Origin: Lunularia cruciata
Taxonomy: Eukaryota; Streptophyta; Marchantiopsida; Lunulariales; Lunulariaceae
DNA: 64,000 bases
Direction of reading: 5' to 3'
Assembly (NCBI GenBank): GCA_948567375.1
Contig: OX419759.1
Span: 3,883,303-3,947,302, forward strand
Below, piece after piece: positions 1 to 12,500 of the stretch (positions within the stretch are counted from its first letter, which is position 1; each line of letters starts with the position of its first letter). Position numbers and translations under genes: made by a program. Below the pieces are notes generated by a model. That model saw nothing but the letters and a program-made list of their open reading frames with translations, had not been told where the DNA came from and made no database searches.

Positions 1-278
1 AGTTTGGCCCATAGTTTTGGTGCAGAATCCTCATTCATAACATTATAAAACACTTTATCAGCAAGGTTCAACCTAACAGTGCTAATAGCTCTGAGATCTG
101 CATCTTCATCTTCCACATCCTCATCACTTTTCCCTCTTGTTTTTTTCTTTAGTGCTCCATGCAGTCCTTGCTAGACAAGAAGGTCCTTCATCTTCAGATG
201 CCAAAATCCAAAAAAAAAATTCCCATCAAACTTCTCCACTGAAAATTTAGCATTTGATATGGATATCACCCCTGCCAT
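1..278 (-). pseudogene. Ty1/copia gag, N-terminal part, broken
   Basis: Read on the minus strand from an ATG at 278, this encodes the start of a copia Gag. It has a 'KFDG...W..KMKDLL' stretch followed by 'LRAIS...LADKVFYNVM...LWAKL', the typical UBN2-type order of plant copia Gag. The reading frame is open except for a TAG at 171-173, where the family normally has a glutamine (CAG/CAA), so this copy cannot make full Gag. The rest of the element lies beyond the left edge of the window. It sits just downstream of the LTR at 369-769 with a primer-binding-like site between them, which supports a single element on the minus strand. Family assignment is by pattern recognition and is fairly secure. 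Confidence 0.75.
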
Positions 279-368
279 TGCTTTGCTGTGAACTTGCTTC
301 TGGACCCACTTCCCTGCACCTTCAGATCTCAAGACTCTTTTAAGGACCAAATAAGCTTTGATACCAAT

Positions 369-769
369 TGTTAGAAAATACAGTCCCAAGGACCTCTCAC
401 AATAGCACATCCCAAAGCCAATTAAACAAAAATCAGAGGACTAAGTAAATAACATGGTTCACTCCTTGTCCCAGAAGCTACCTCCACGGCTGAAACAGGC
501 TCACACCAGCCTTTGAACCTTTATTTCTCATTGCACATAGATATATACACACAAGCAGAGATAGTCCCTCACCACTGTCATCCTATTGAACTCCTGAATA
601 TTGACTTGCAGGACTTCATGAGTATTGAACACTCAAGATATCTAGTCTCTTTAATACTAAGCCTTAGTAATGACTGAAAATATCTAGACAAGTGATTGTC
701 CCTGTCCTCACTGCATGTTTCATCAATCTAGTTTGCTCTTGTTCTTGATCAGTCAAATCCCTCATAACA
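369..769 (-). repeat. 5' LTR of the copia element
   Basis: On the minus strand the segment opens TGTTATGAGG and closes TCTAACA, giving TGTTA/TAACA inverted ends. It is followed by a TGGTATCAAAGC-like site (about 355-367), which resembles the initiator-Met-tRNA primer-binding site of plant copia elements. Gag begins about 80 bases further on. Length is about 401 bp. The right boundary is the less certain one, because the other LTR and the target-site duplication are outside the window. Confidence 0.6.
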
Positions 770-776
770 AGCCAAA

Positions 777-2550
777 CATAACTTTATGGTCCAATGGTAT
801 CACCAAATACTCTCATGCAATTTCTATCAAAGGTGATAAGAAGGTTGAAAAAAGAGGATTATGCAAGCAAATTCAGTAAAGTTGGTCACAAAGCAATATT
901 AAAAATAATATACCAAATAACATCAATAGATCCCTTAACAAAAGAAGGTCATGCACATGAAGGATATCCTTGCCATGGTAGGATCTAAATAGAGTTTGAA
1001 AAAATCCTTAGGCCCAATTGGCACTCCGATGATACATAAGTCATCTCTACATATAATACATCTCTTTGGAAGCTAAAGGTTATGAGAAATACCAAAAAAT
1101 ACCTTACACTTTTGACACCTTGACTCTCAAGTCTACAATATGAAGCAAGGTAATAATGTGGTCAAAGGTCTGCTTGATTTGGCCTCCAAGATCCACAATG
1201 TGTGTATATTTTACCAAGGAAGGAAAGAGTCAATATAACATGGCTGAAGTAGGCAATAAAAGAGCTAAGGAATAAGCTATTGCAAATAGAGGTCCTCTTA
1301 AGAGATCTCCTTATGGTGGCTGATTGAAGAAGTAGTGAGTCCCTCTTATGAGAGTCATCCTAGTAGTGAATAGAAAAGGGAGAACTACAAAAGTATTACA
1401 AAGAAGGAATAATAATTATCAAGGATACATTGGCCTACTCAAGCTCTCTAGAGATGGATTCATGTGAGACAATATAAAAAGTATTCTTAACATCCACTTG
1501 CAATACAGCAAAATCTAGGTGGATATGAGCTCAAAACCTCTTGATGTAGCAATTTCAAATTGATGTGGACTAAGATTATATTGTAAGTGAGAACAATGCT
1601 AAAGGAAAATGGTACAACTAACAAGGCATTTTAAGACCTCACCAATAGCAATAAGTCTAATGCCTCTTGTTTCTTATTCATCACAAGAAGTTGATTGCCA
1701 GAAGTAATTAAGTAACTTACATTGCAATTTCCTTGCTACCAATGCAACCACTTTGACCAACTTTGTAAAATATAGAAGTATATCCACTTAGAGAGAATTT
1801 ATAAGATGCTTATAAACTCCCTTGACAAGTCTCCCTAAGGAGAGGCATAAGACCATGCATACACATGGGTAGATTGAAATTTATAAATATATTAGAGCTC
1901 AAAGGTAATATTCCAAGACCTCTAATGGTACTCTCTCTCTCTTTCTTTTGACTAACAATAAAATTGGTATAAAGAAGAAAGAGTCTGCCTAGTTGGATAA
2001 GCTATAGACAAAGGTTTTAGTGCTTGTACTGCTCTGCTATATTATATATCTTGACCCTAGATCCTACACCATTGTAACCAAGTGGAAACCAACTCAATTT
2101 TACAACTTAAATGAACTTTTTTTTAAGGTAGCGCAATCTCCAACTTGGACTTCCCAAAATCTTACAACCATTTCTCTTTATTCTACATGCATAATCTACT
2201 ATAAGAAAGGTCCATTGTGAGAGTAAGAGAGTACAAAGATTTTCTAGTCTCATCATCATGAATCACACATGGAAGTCATAGAATAAGCACAAACATGAAA
2301 AACTACTCTCAAATAACCCCAAAATATAGTATGCTTTGGATACTGATGACTCCCAAGACTAGAATGGTATACGAGCAAATTTTGAACAAAGAGCTTGTTT
2401 AAACTCATCATGGAGTGTAGGAAGAATCTTATATAATAAGAACAAACATGGAAAGCTAATACTAAAGTTACACAAAATGTAGTTTACTTGGGATGCTACT
2501 CCTACAATTCAATTGGCATACCCAAAACTGTCAAAAAAAGATCAAATGTA
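777..2550 (-). mobile_element. Decayed reverse-transcriptase element, copy A
   Basis: Minus-strand relic of the same RT family as 36716-38628 and 60190-62110. Shared landmarks are an 'LSPHQF..A' stretch (about 1549-1570), the 'LQVDV.N.F' catalytic block (about 1481-1501), a 'VKVSK' stretch, 'GVPIG..DFF' and the 'DR.I..VFGD.IGP' block near the left end. Stops and frameshifts are frequent throughout, so nothing is translatable. The part upstream of the RT (about 1900-2550) is AT-rich but also aligns by eye with 61680-62110 of copy C. The homology ends almost exactly where the copia LTR begins at 769, so the copia element probably landed in this relic or truncated it. Confidence 0.65.
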
Positions 2551-2856
2551 GCATATATAATTTTGGAAGTAAACAATCTCAAGAGGGCAATTTACATCAC
2601 ATGGACATCCTAATAATGCATCCTTCACACATAGATTTATCCTTGACGAGATAAAGAGTCTATCAATCTCTGGCTATGATCTATCTCATGCCGCTCTAAA
2701 CTAACCCACATAAGGAAATGAAACCATAGCTAACATAAAAAGAGAAGTTGTAACACAAGATGCTCCATTTTATACCTCCTTAACAGTTCAAAACCACAAC
2801 CCTCCCGCGTCATAATTATAATCCTTACTTTCCAAAAGTTTAGTAATTATCTTTAT

Positions 2857-2913
2857 GACCTCATTCAATTTTAGCGGATTCAGACATCACACCCGCTAAT
2901 GTTGAATGAGGTC
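2857..2913. repeat. Imperfect inverted repeat (21-nt arms)
   Basis: Arms 2857-2877 and 2893-2913 are complementary at 19 of 21 positions around a 15-nt loop. A smaller inverted pair (AGACATCAC and GTGATGTCT) straddles the right arm. It lies about 270 bp upstream of the P450 relic. It could be the end of a small foldback element; no function is evident. Confidence 0.5.
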
Positions 2914-3181
2914 TTTATATAAAGACGTGATGTCTACATGCTATCCCTCCCGTAAATTTGGACGGAAATGACTTCACTTGTGTAGGAAATATGCAATTAA
3001 AACCGCCTATAGTGAATCAATTATTCTAAGGGATTAAAGAAATGGGCACGAAGGAAGAAACGCAAACAGAACTAAACTCGAATGTGTGAGTTTAGAATGT
3101 TCGGATAGTAGTGTGTTTTGCTACGAGAGCCTGATCGAAACCACTTCCACGATTTAAGCCCATGCAGAACCTCAGTTCATA

Positions 3182-5440
3182 ATGTTTCTTCCTACAGCCA
3201 GATCTCCGCTACCGTTGTCTCCAATACGGCGTCTAACGGGACGTTCAGTAGCAGTGCTGGTGTTGATTTCACTCATCGTAGTTGCTGCAACCTCTGTATT
3301 GAAGATATTTTTCCCAGAGAGATAAAGGGCGTCCTGGAAGCTTTGCAGTGCCATTCTATAGATAAGGCAGCAACAGCTTTTACCCTGCTTATTATGAGAA
3401 TACGTTCAAGGCTTGGTACGCTTGGAAATAGAACTGCATAGACCTGTGTTGAAGGCGTTTGCGGCTGGTCGTCAATGCATCTTCTTCGGTGCACCAGCTG
3501 GCGTTAAGTTCCTTCTCAACACCCAGCACCGACGATAAACAAGGGGGTTTTAGCCTGCATCAATGAGAGAACTTATAGGTGAACGTGCTAGCTTGAGTAA
3601 AACTGGCAGAGTATTCGAACCACGGGAGTTTCTTGACGAAATCTTTCTTGAATAAGGATATCATAGGCAAGTACTTCGCGGTCATGGATCAGATGGCCAG
3701 ACACCATGTTGGAAAGAACTGGATGTGTTGCGACGATGGTCCAGTCGCGAAGGCCAGGGATTTAGTGGAAAGATCCGCTCTCAGTGTGATGACCGATCTA
3801 TGCATGGGCTTGTCTGAACCCGCCGAGGTGGCACATTAAAACTCTGTGCCATGTATTCAGCAATGGGATATTCACGAAGCAGGTCCGATTACCTGAATTC
3901 ACATTTATGAGTTCTTGAAGACCAAGAGGGAGCTTCATGATTCTAGGGGATAAATATTGCGAAGAGAAGACAAGAGCTGAAGGAAGGTGCAACTCCGGAC
4001 CATGAATTTCTGTCTATCCTTCTTACCCAGCCCGACCTTAATAGAACGAGTTTACGGATGATGATATCATACAAAATATGGTCCACAGGGCGAGCAGGTT
4101 TCGACACCACTAGTACGACACTCATATATTCGCTGAGAAGGGTTGGTAAGCACCCCGATGTGTACGAGAAGTTGATCAAAGGTTTAGGGTGTTGACCATT
4201 CCATCCAGACCGGGTGATGAATCGCTTTGTCATGGTACTGTTCCAAATTTTCTCCGTCCATCTCAATATATTTGCTAGATGCTGTGGATTTAATCACATA
4301 ATTCTAGACCAGATCAACTTAAGCGAGCTACAAGGGTTATCCATTGAAAGACAAGTGATGACTGTTGCAGATGAGTGCTTGTGTACAGAACACGCTAGTA
4401 TTGCAGCGAGAAAAGAAGAAAGAAGGTGCGACTCTTACAGCCGAAGATATCAAGGCCACGAAGTATACTTGGATGGTGGTAAATGAAGTTTTACGATTGG
4501 AACCGGTCGTTACAACTCTTTTCCGAGAAGCTAGCGCAGATTTTGATTACAGCGGTTGCAAAGTTCAGAAGGTCATACGGTGAGTCATACTTCATCTTCT
4601 TCCCTTCAATTTCGTTGAGGATTGCAAGTGTGTTTAGCTTGGAAATCAAGCCGGGCTGTTTTATACCGGTCAATCAAAATATTGTCGATAGACAGAGACT
4701 CTGCAATTGACTTTTCATTTAGCCTTCGACACGATTCTAGTGTTATACAAGGACTTCACAGTTGAAGTTGGTTTTTCCTTTCGTTTCGTGAGCAATCATG
4801 TAAGATATTCCCGTCTATCTGCAGACTTAGGTCATCATAGTTGAATAACAGAGAATTGGTAATTTTCTTCCTTCTTGTACGTAACCGCAACTCATCTCTT
4901 ATAAGTCTGCCGAACACACCAACAAAATGCCACTTATATCTGCATAGAGTTGCTCATATTTCTTCCAACGTTGTTTCGCTTCTGCGAGTAGTTTCTGTCA
5001 GTCTTAAACCATAACTAGGGCATCAGGTCCAGCTGAAAATTATCTGGATCTGATACCGATCCAACATTAAGGAAAGAATTACCAACCAGGTTCCAACTCC
5101 TTACTCATTATTTGAATTATTCTGCATGTGCAGCTGGTTGTAGGGACTCCAATATTCGCATTGGAATGAGGAGCTGTTTAAAGATTGGGAGAAGTTTGAT
5201 CTGTCGAGGTTCGAGAACAACGCGTTGGGAGGTGCGCCACCCTTCCTTCAGCTACTATCCGCTTGGAGGCCACCATCGACTTTGTCCTGGAAAAGAATTT
5301 GCGAGGCTAAACATGTTCTCATTTATCCGCAGTCTCCTAAGGAATATAAATCTATAGTGGGAAGTTGTGATTCCTGATGACAAGATTGTGTACAGTTGGA
5401 TGTTCAGGGATTGCCAATCAAAAGCACCAAAGTGAAAATG
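3182..5440 (+). pseudogene. Cytochrome P450 pseudogene, CYP85-clan-like
   Basis: An almost complete but broken membrane-anchored monooxygenase. An ATG at 3182 opens a basic, proline-rich start and a hydrophobic anchor ending near 3320 at 'FFPER' plus a stop. Frameshifted pieces follow: 'FFGAPAGVKFLLN' (about 3480), 'MRELIGERASLSKTG' (about 3560), 'MDQMARHHVGKNW' (about 3680-3720), the I-helix 'AGFDTTS' (about 4094), the K-helix ExxR as 'NEVLR' (4482-4496), and the haem loop 'PLGGHHRLCPGKEFAR' with its cysteine at 5283-5285. An intron of about 530 bp (roughly 4575-5115) separates the K-helix and haem exons. Several frameshifts and stops, including one just before the haem loop, make it non-functional. 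The 'MDQMA..H' and 'LCPGKEFARL' wording points to the CYP716/CYP720-like part of the CYP85 clan; this clan placement is inferred. Confidence 0.85.
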
Positions 5441-5660
5441 TTCTGAAGGCTATCTCGGTTTGCAACGTCAGAATGGTCACGGGATCAGAATTCCAGTACC
5501 GGTACCGTGAAGTAGGCACCCGGTAAGGAAGTCCGACACCAAGCGTGAGGCTCATGGGATGCTACTTCGTCCTATGACGTCATAAACTGGCTGGCACAAG
5601 GATAGGCAATCTTGGTAAGGCAGGACTTGACCCGCATCGGAGACATTACTCGACAGTTAC

Positions 5661-5702
5661 GGTTGCAACCAGGACATATTGCAACCAGGTTGCAATATGT
5701 CC
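5661..5702. repeat. Perfect 31-bp palindrome with nested 10-bp palindrome
   Basis: Positions 5672-5686 and 5688-5702 are exact inverted copies (15-nt arms) around a single A. The ten bases at 5661-5670 (GGTTGCAACC) form a palindrome of their own and match the inner part of the arms. No reading frame or known site explains it. Confidence 0.8.
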
Positions 5703-8700
5703 CACAGGACGCTACTTGAGAAAAGCACTTTACTCCTGTTATAACTTGAACTGCATAGCACTTGAAAAAATACGTGTATCCCATTAAACCGTAAGATAGT
5801 GATTATTTTTTCTCTTCCGCCAGCTCACTAGAGTACAACACCGCAAGTCTGTCTTAACGGACGTTGAGTTCATAGTCATTGTAGGAAGATGAACTCAATG
5901 TGTCAAGTACAACACCCTCACGTGAGATCATCTCTTCGCCTTCGATCAACTCTACTTTCGAGTCAATAAAATGAGACCTGCTAGCCTGCATAGTGATTTC
6001 ACTGGGCATCGTCCCAGTTGAGTTTACAAACACTACATCGCTATATCGGAGTCTGCAAGCAGAGTTCTGTGACGCAACTCTCAGTTAGAGGTACATCTTT
6101 TGTCACAAGGGTTTATCAAGTTGGCTTGCAGCGTCTGAGCAATTGTACGTGCTTGTCCTACGGCCCCTAGGTCTTCATGGCAAAAGCCCTTCCAGGGCAT
6201 AGCGAAAATATCTACGGCGGGAAAAGCAAAGCGGCAGGCTCCACTGATTAAAAGTTGAGCAGCTCAGAGAAGAAAATAGAGTTTCTTCTCCGAATGCAAC
6301 CTTGAACACGTAAGGACGAAAGCAACGTTCGAGGGCACTATTCCAGAGCCTTCGTTTTGATCGAACCGCTGACATACATACATACGGTCCTAGAATGGAA
6401 ACTCTCAATAACCGGTTTCAACCGGTTTCGTCACTAAGGTGTCACGGAGAGTAGCCAGTGACGATACACGAGTTGCCAGAGGATTTGCACTTGGAGAACC
6501 TTGCCCGAGGCGGCTCATATCTTACCGAGTTGTGCTAGTGGACCAAACCACCGTCAATTAAAGGTGCAAAATAGAAAAAATATAAGAGAATATATAATAA
6601 AAGCCATTCTATGTTTGCAGGTGAAGTAAACGAAAAACGATTGGACATATAATATTCTATCAATACGAGAAATGTTTAGGGAGAGCACAGTACTTTTGAG
6701 GAATTGAATTTAGTGCTAATTTGACTATCCATTTTGGTAAAGGAGAGAGAGTTGTTTAGTTCTGTTATTGTGGTAGCATTCATGGAGAACAAACGCATCT
6801 ATCAATCCAATATTAAAAAACTAGCATATATATCAAAGTTTTCTCAAAAGAATCAAGTTGCAAAAATTTATGTTGGATCAATCAACAGATGTCTTTTCCT
6901 GTAAACCAGAAAACTTGCATTGGACAGTAAACACATTAAGAAATATAATCATTTGATAAAAATGCTAAAGTTATGCCATGATAAACAAAAGAGTATTCTT
7001 TTTGAAAAAATAATTTTCAAATTTCAAATCATTTATCTTTTTCTGGCTTCTTTTTATTATAGAGTTGAGCTATTCCAAATATTAAAATATAAAGATTTTT
7101 ACAAGTAAATTCCGTTATACTATAATGCATAAGGGTGACAAAGTCACTTTTAGTGAAATTCGATCATAGTAGAAGATTGATACATCAATACCTCATTCAA
7201 GGTTTACGATATGTTCTTATGAAATACTAGGTGCTTTTTATAATTTGCAACACCTATCACAAAAAAAATCTCTTACAGATGTTAAGTCATTTGAAGTTAA
7301 TCAACTGATCTTCATGTAGGAATTTTAAATGCGTCAAGACTTCATTTAAATTATAAGAGCATGAAGCTTGATGGATTAGTGATGTTATTAGGTTTGATTG
7401 ATTAGTTGACTCGTAATTTTTATAGACCACAAATGGGGTTATTTAAAGCGGTAAACTTCGTTTTAAAACTGATCTCGACTTCGAAACTCTGAAATCCTTA
7501 TGGTAGAGGATTAACTAAATTCTACATGGAGAGTTGGGCATACTTATCTAGAATGTGATCCAAACCTTTAAATTTTAGTTGATCAATATTCAGTGAGTAA
7601 TTTTAGTGAATTCATACTTATATAATAAAATAAATTTCTTTAGTGGAATTATACATAGTTTATTTTTGGATTTGAATATTAACCGCTATGCTCTCGTCGT
7701 GCGGGGTCATTGGTTGAAATTCTAATTTCCTAATGGTACCGTATGTTAATTTCCTTGTAGATGTAGAGTTTTTCGGATGGGTGGAGGGTTTGTTTGCTAT
7801 TCTTATTTGCTAATTGTACCTTAAATTTGCTTTCTTGTAAATTTAGAGTTTGTTGGATATGTTTTTCTTGGTTTTTGCATTTAAAAATTGTTGAATTGAG
7901 TTCATAGTATTAAACTAAAGAAATTATCACTCCCTATTGGGTTAAGAGTCAATTTCAAGAGGTATTTTGTAGAAAATATGACCATGCATATTTTTCCTAT
8001 AAGTATGCGTTTCTGGAAACCTTATATAAAGGTAAAAAGCAAAGGATATTTCTCACTTCTTCCTTCTAAAGATATTTCAAAGAATCTGGTGAAGAGATTA
8101 AATGGGAGAGCAAATACATCACCTTCTCTTCATTCATTCCTTGGAGAGACATACGGAGAAGTTTATAGGAAAAGCTTAGTATAAAATAAAAAACAAGTTT
8201 GGAGGGTACTTTTTAGAAAACGTTTTTGCTTCCTCATTTAATTTTCTCATCATGGTTGATGAGATTGCTTTTACTTGAGATTTAGATGACGTTATTTTGG
8301 AAAAGACTAGAGAAGAATCTTGGCTAATCAAATATCCCTATATTCATGTTCATAATATAATGAGCATGAATGGACAAGAGCCAAATTCGTGAGAGTGGAG
8401 GAGATTATGGAAGAGACTTGAATAGCATAAAATTGAAGATTGCATCAAGATGGTGTATGGATGGCTCAAGTCAATTAAATGCAAAGTTTGTAAAATTTTA
8501 TTGGTTAATTTAGTTCAAATTCTTTCCCATCTTTCTCATATAGACAAAGTAAACCCAAAATAAATCCTAATGCAATGCAACGATCAATTATATGAAAATA
8601 TGATTAAGCAACTTCCATCTAAATTGTAAATTATAGTTAGAAATTTGATCACAAGAGAGCACAGCGGTCAATGCATACCAAGAAACCTCAACATAGATTA

Positions 8701-9275
8701 GCATACTTGATCAGACAAGTGAGCTCCACTAAATGTCTTACACGTGCCAACACAACCACCATTACACAAATTTCATATGCATTAATGTACATACATAATA
8801 TACATTAGACAAACATTAAGAAACACCTAGCATATATTACCAAAAATATAGTAGCATTCTCCAATGCATACTAGCATGTCTTATTATGTCCATGCACGCA
8901 TTCCGTTATGCATATAGAGAGCATACTATAATATAGTGGCGTAGCAAAAAGGAGTACATACTTATATATACCTAATACATAAGAGCTTAGTGTGTAAGAG
9001 CTTGATACATACAAGCTTATTCTTGTACGTAGTGACAATATAGGTCTATGGGAAACTAGACTATATGCTCATACACATAAAAGAATGAATTCCTTGTTAT
9101 AAATTCCTGTCTTGCACGAAGCTACAATTTACCTTAAACGCGTAGTGCAAGAGCAAACTCCATCCAATTTCACTTTCGCCCAATCTGGTTGTCTTTTGTC
9201 CGAAACTGTTCTAACAAAATTCCCTTTATTTGTCTTACTTCACAAGTATCCTTCAATCGCACTAAGAATTTCCTG
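5703..9275. other. Gene-free stretch
   Basis: No protein homology recognised on either strand. Up to about 6540 the base composition is balanced; from 6550 to 9100 it is strongly AT-rich with only short chance frames. It probably holds old, unrecognisable transposon sequence. Confidence 0.5.
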
Positions 9276-9366
9276 GAGCCATCTCCATGCTCGGACCTCT
9301 AAACCTACGATAATAGTTGAATCCCATCTCCATAGCCGGAGCTCTAAACCTACAATAATAATAGAA
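9276..9366. repeat. Two-copy 45-bp tandem repeat
   Basis: Two units beginning CATCTCCAT at 9280 and 9325 share 'ctctaaacctac.ataatag' and differ by a few substitutions. The motif AATAATAATAGAAG closes the second unit and reappears at 9405-9419 after the RT-family fragment. Confidence 0.65.
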
Positions 9367-9405
9367 GCCATCCTTCGTGTTCTCTACGCGGTCGCCTTTT
9401 TCCCA
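9367..9405 (+). repeat. 3'-terminal fragment of the RT-element family
   Basis: Matches the core that ends copy B at 38596-38628 (CCATCCTTCG followed by CTACG.GGTCGCCTTTTTCCC). Only this last part of the terminus is present here. Confidence 0.6.
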
Positions 9406-9421
9406 ATAATAATAGAAGATG

Positions 9422-9563
9422 GACCTGAGTCCTGTGTGGCGCACACTGCCCACATTGGCAGGGCCTCAGTCCTGTGCCAGACATACTGCCCACATTGGCC
9501 CGGCCTGAGTGCTGGGCGCGGGCACATTGCCCACATTGTGCCGCGCACACTGCCCACATTAGC
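9422..9563. repeat. Degenerate GC-rich tandem repeat
   Basis: The word TGCCCACATT recurs four times, near 9447, 9487, 9529 and 9551. Each time it is followed by a GGC/GTG-rich spacer, and the spacing is 40, 42 and 22 bp. The array keeps several frames open on both strands, which explains the overlapping open frames seen here. Confidence 0.7.
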
Positions 9564-9569
9564 TTTCCC

Positions 9570-12500
9570 AAGTCGAATAAGCCGGGATTCTTCAGGCTGC
9601 ATCGTTTCATCGTTCACAAGGAGACAGACAGACAATCAGTAGGACTCGCGACCTTTTGGCTCTTTTTAGCATTGATCTTTCACCCATATCCTTTTAGTGC
9701 GGGTGCCTAGAGCGCACCATCTCATGCCGAGAGCACTCCATTCTCGATCCACACCTGTTGCCGTAGACCCCCACTCCGATTTGCGTTCCGTATCGAGGCG
9801 CTCTAGCTCGGGACTTTCGACTCAAGGAGGATTACAACTGCGCAGACCGATGGCTGTGTATGGTGTAGGCTTCGGCCCCGTGGCCCCTGCCGTCCATGTG
9901 CTGGGAGTTGTCATTTTGGCCAAGACACAGACCACGCTTGGCCCGAACTCACAAACTTCTGTGTCTATCTTTTCCGTATTAGGTACCAACAGAGGTGGAT
10001 TGCATTTCTGCGCCAGTCATTGATGTATGCGGACGATCCCCAGAGTGTCAGCTAGTGCAAAGCTAGAAACTGCTGAAGTGAAACCAAGATCGTATGACAA
10101 CGATTAGCTACCTCGGTCAAGCACCGGAACAAGTTCAGGATCAAAAGGTGATTCTTGTGGGGCCCACTTCACTTTATGCAACAAATCTATGTCACAACCG
10201 AAAAGTAAAGAGTAGGGTGTTTACTTTTTGCCAAGTCAATCCGACATAGCCTTGCACGTATGTAGACATGGCGCCCACATCCAAATTTTTGTGTTCTTGG
10301 GGTGGATTGTAATTCGATCGTCTCCAGTCGAGCGTCGCCTCTATTTGTTCATTTCTGCATAAAGGACTTATTACCCTATCTTCAGGTAGACATAGCCAGG
10401 TTATAGGTGAGCGGACAGATCCAAACTCCAAACGCTTTATCTACTTTTCCATTACTCCTTTGTTTGGCGCGATGCAAACGGAACTTTGCTGTTGAATAAA
10501 GGGGCATTGATGAATGTGAAGGAAAACAAGCGTGTCTCATTCCAACTCTTTTCGGCCCGGTGATCGAAGCTTCTCCAGTCGATTGGAATCATTGGTTAGA
10601 ACACTGTGTGAAAATATTTATGCATGAAGATAACTTAGTCTTACGGATAGGATCATGGGAACAGTTCCAAGAAGCCACATTACCATTTGAGTACTGCAGC
10701 GATTATTTATCGACCCCAAGTTTAACATGCAGCAATGTTACATTGTAGGTCATCATCAGTAGAAAGACACCTCGAGCGTTAATTATGACTTGAGAGAAAG
10801 AATCAATATTCTTGAACCCTGAACCATGCTACAGTGAACTATCCGATTTTTGATTCTTTCTTTTGTAGAAAATGAGCACTGGCCTTTTATAGAATGGTTT
10901 ACAGTTATTGCAAGTTTTACGAAAGTCATGAGCGTAAAAAAATTACTTGAAATCTCATTGAGATCATAGGCATTGGAATTGAACAAAGCTATAGAATCGA
11001 GTATGAAAATTAAAATCACAGGCACTAGTCTTGAACAAGTCCATAAAATTTATTACAGACATCGATATTCCGGAGAGTATGAGTCAATTTGTTACACTCC
11101 CGTAATCTTTTAGGGAACCGCCCGTCCAACAAAGAATGGAATCGTTACTCTTAAGTGCCCAATTGGAAATGCAAGGGCCCAACCCACTAATCATTTCATG
11201 TCAGTTCTTTATTCTGTAAAAAGAATCTGAAAAGTTTAAGGGACGCGATTTGAACTTACTTAGATCCAAAAGACATGAGTTTTTTGCTACCGAAGTTAAG
11301 CTTAGGCGCAATCTTTAACTCCTATGGTTAGGACACATCATTCACCCGTAATGCCACTATATTACAGTTAGGTATATCGACAGGAACTGAAGCCACTTGT
11401 CTTTGTCAAGGTCAATCCAATTTAAAGTGTAAGTTGGAAACTCTAAGCATAACTGGTTTGGCTGAAAGTAAATTGCATGCGTGCAGCAGACACGAGGAAC
11501 ATTCACACTAGAAGAAAATTTATCATATTTTATCAATAATTTTAAACTTATCAATTTTTTATACAAAATATAAATATATTCATTTTTAAGATTAAATTTT
11601 ACATTCTACTCTCGCTAAATATCCCAATTAACAATTTCTTCATACAACACCATGTCTCTGGATAGCTTCAGTTTCTAAAAATTGCACAAGCGCACACTAT
11701 AAGCGCGCACACTCATAGGTGCACCACGGCAACGAATGGGAGTGTTCCACTTACCGAGACTGGGTTGTACTTTCTCGACTGGTCAAGGTCAGAGTGTGCT
11801 GTTTTAAAAGTGCTGAGATCTGCATTGAGTGCAATAGAGGAGGCAAAAATAGAGCTGCAATCGCGACTGGTTGTGAGGACATGAGCATGTGTCTCTTAAA
11901 TTTTAGTGGTGAACCCGTGCTCTCCAAAATAAGCTTGAAAGGAGGGAGGGCAGATAAGGCCTTTTACCCAGAACTGTTGGAACAGACTGCAGTCCTGTCT
12001 TGGATACTTTCGAGAGGTTTCTATGATAACATCTGAGGAAATGGGAACTGATTCTACTGGTGCTACTTTGTTCTGCAAAAGGACGCCACTACAGCCGATT
12101 TGACTCTGGATATCTTTCTTTTGGCATCAGCTACCTTTCTATCATCAAGTCGATTCAAGGCGAGAATAAGGATGCACAATGCTTTACCCAGTTCCTAGGC
12201 GTCAAGAGCTCTGCAATTCCAGGTCTCTATGAGTCAAACACCCTGGGCAAAGTTTGCATGCGAACAGCGCCATGCCGGTGATGTGTCATTTCAGACTGCT
12301 CAACGGTAAAAAGAACTGAGATTTGTAAGACACAGAGAGAATAGGCGAACGGCTATCAATTACAGGTATGAACTATTGCAGTACGAAGGTCGGGGTAAAG
12401 TCTCTAAATAATGACGGTCACTAAACTCTCTGTGGCTGTTGAAGTGTGACACTTGATTGTGTGGCTGTTCTTCTTTCAGTAACCCGGGGAGCTGTCAGGA

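Noticed and set aside
9350-9642. Several overlapping 80-170 codon frames on both strands
   Set aside because: They are produced by the GC-rich tandem repeat. No homology, and the longest plus-strand frame has no ATG at its left end.
11719-12281. Two open frames upstream of ABCG as an additional gene or 5' exons
   Set aside because: No homology, no consistent splice joining to the ABCG exon 1, and ordinary lengths for this base composition.
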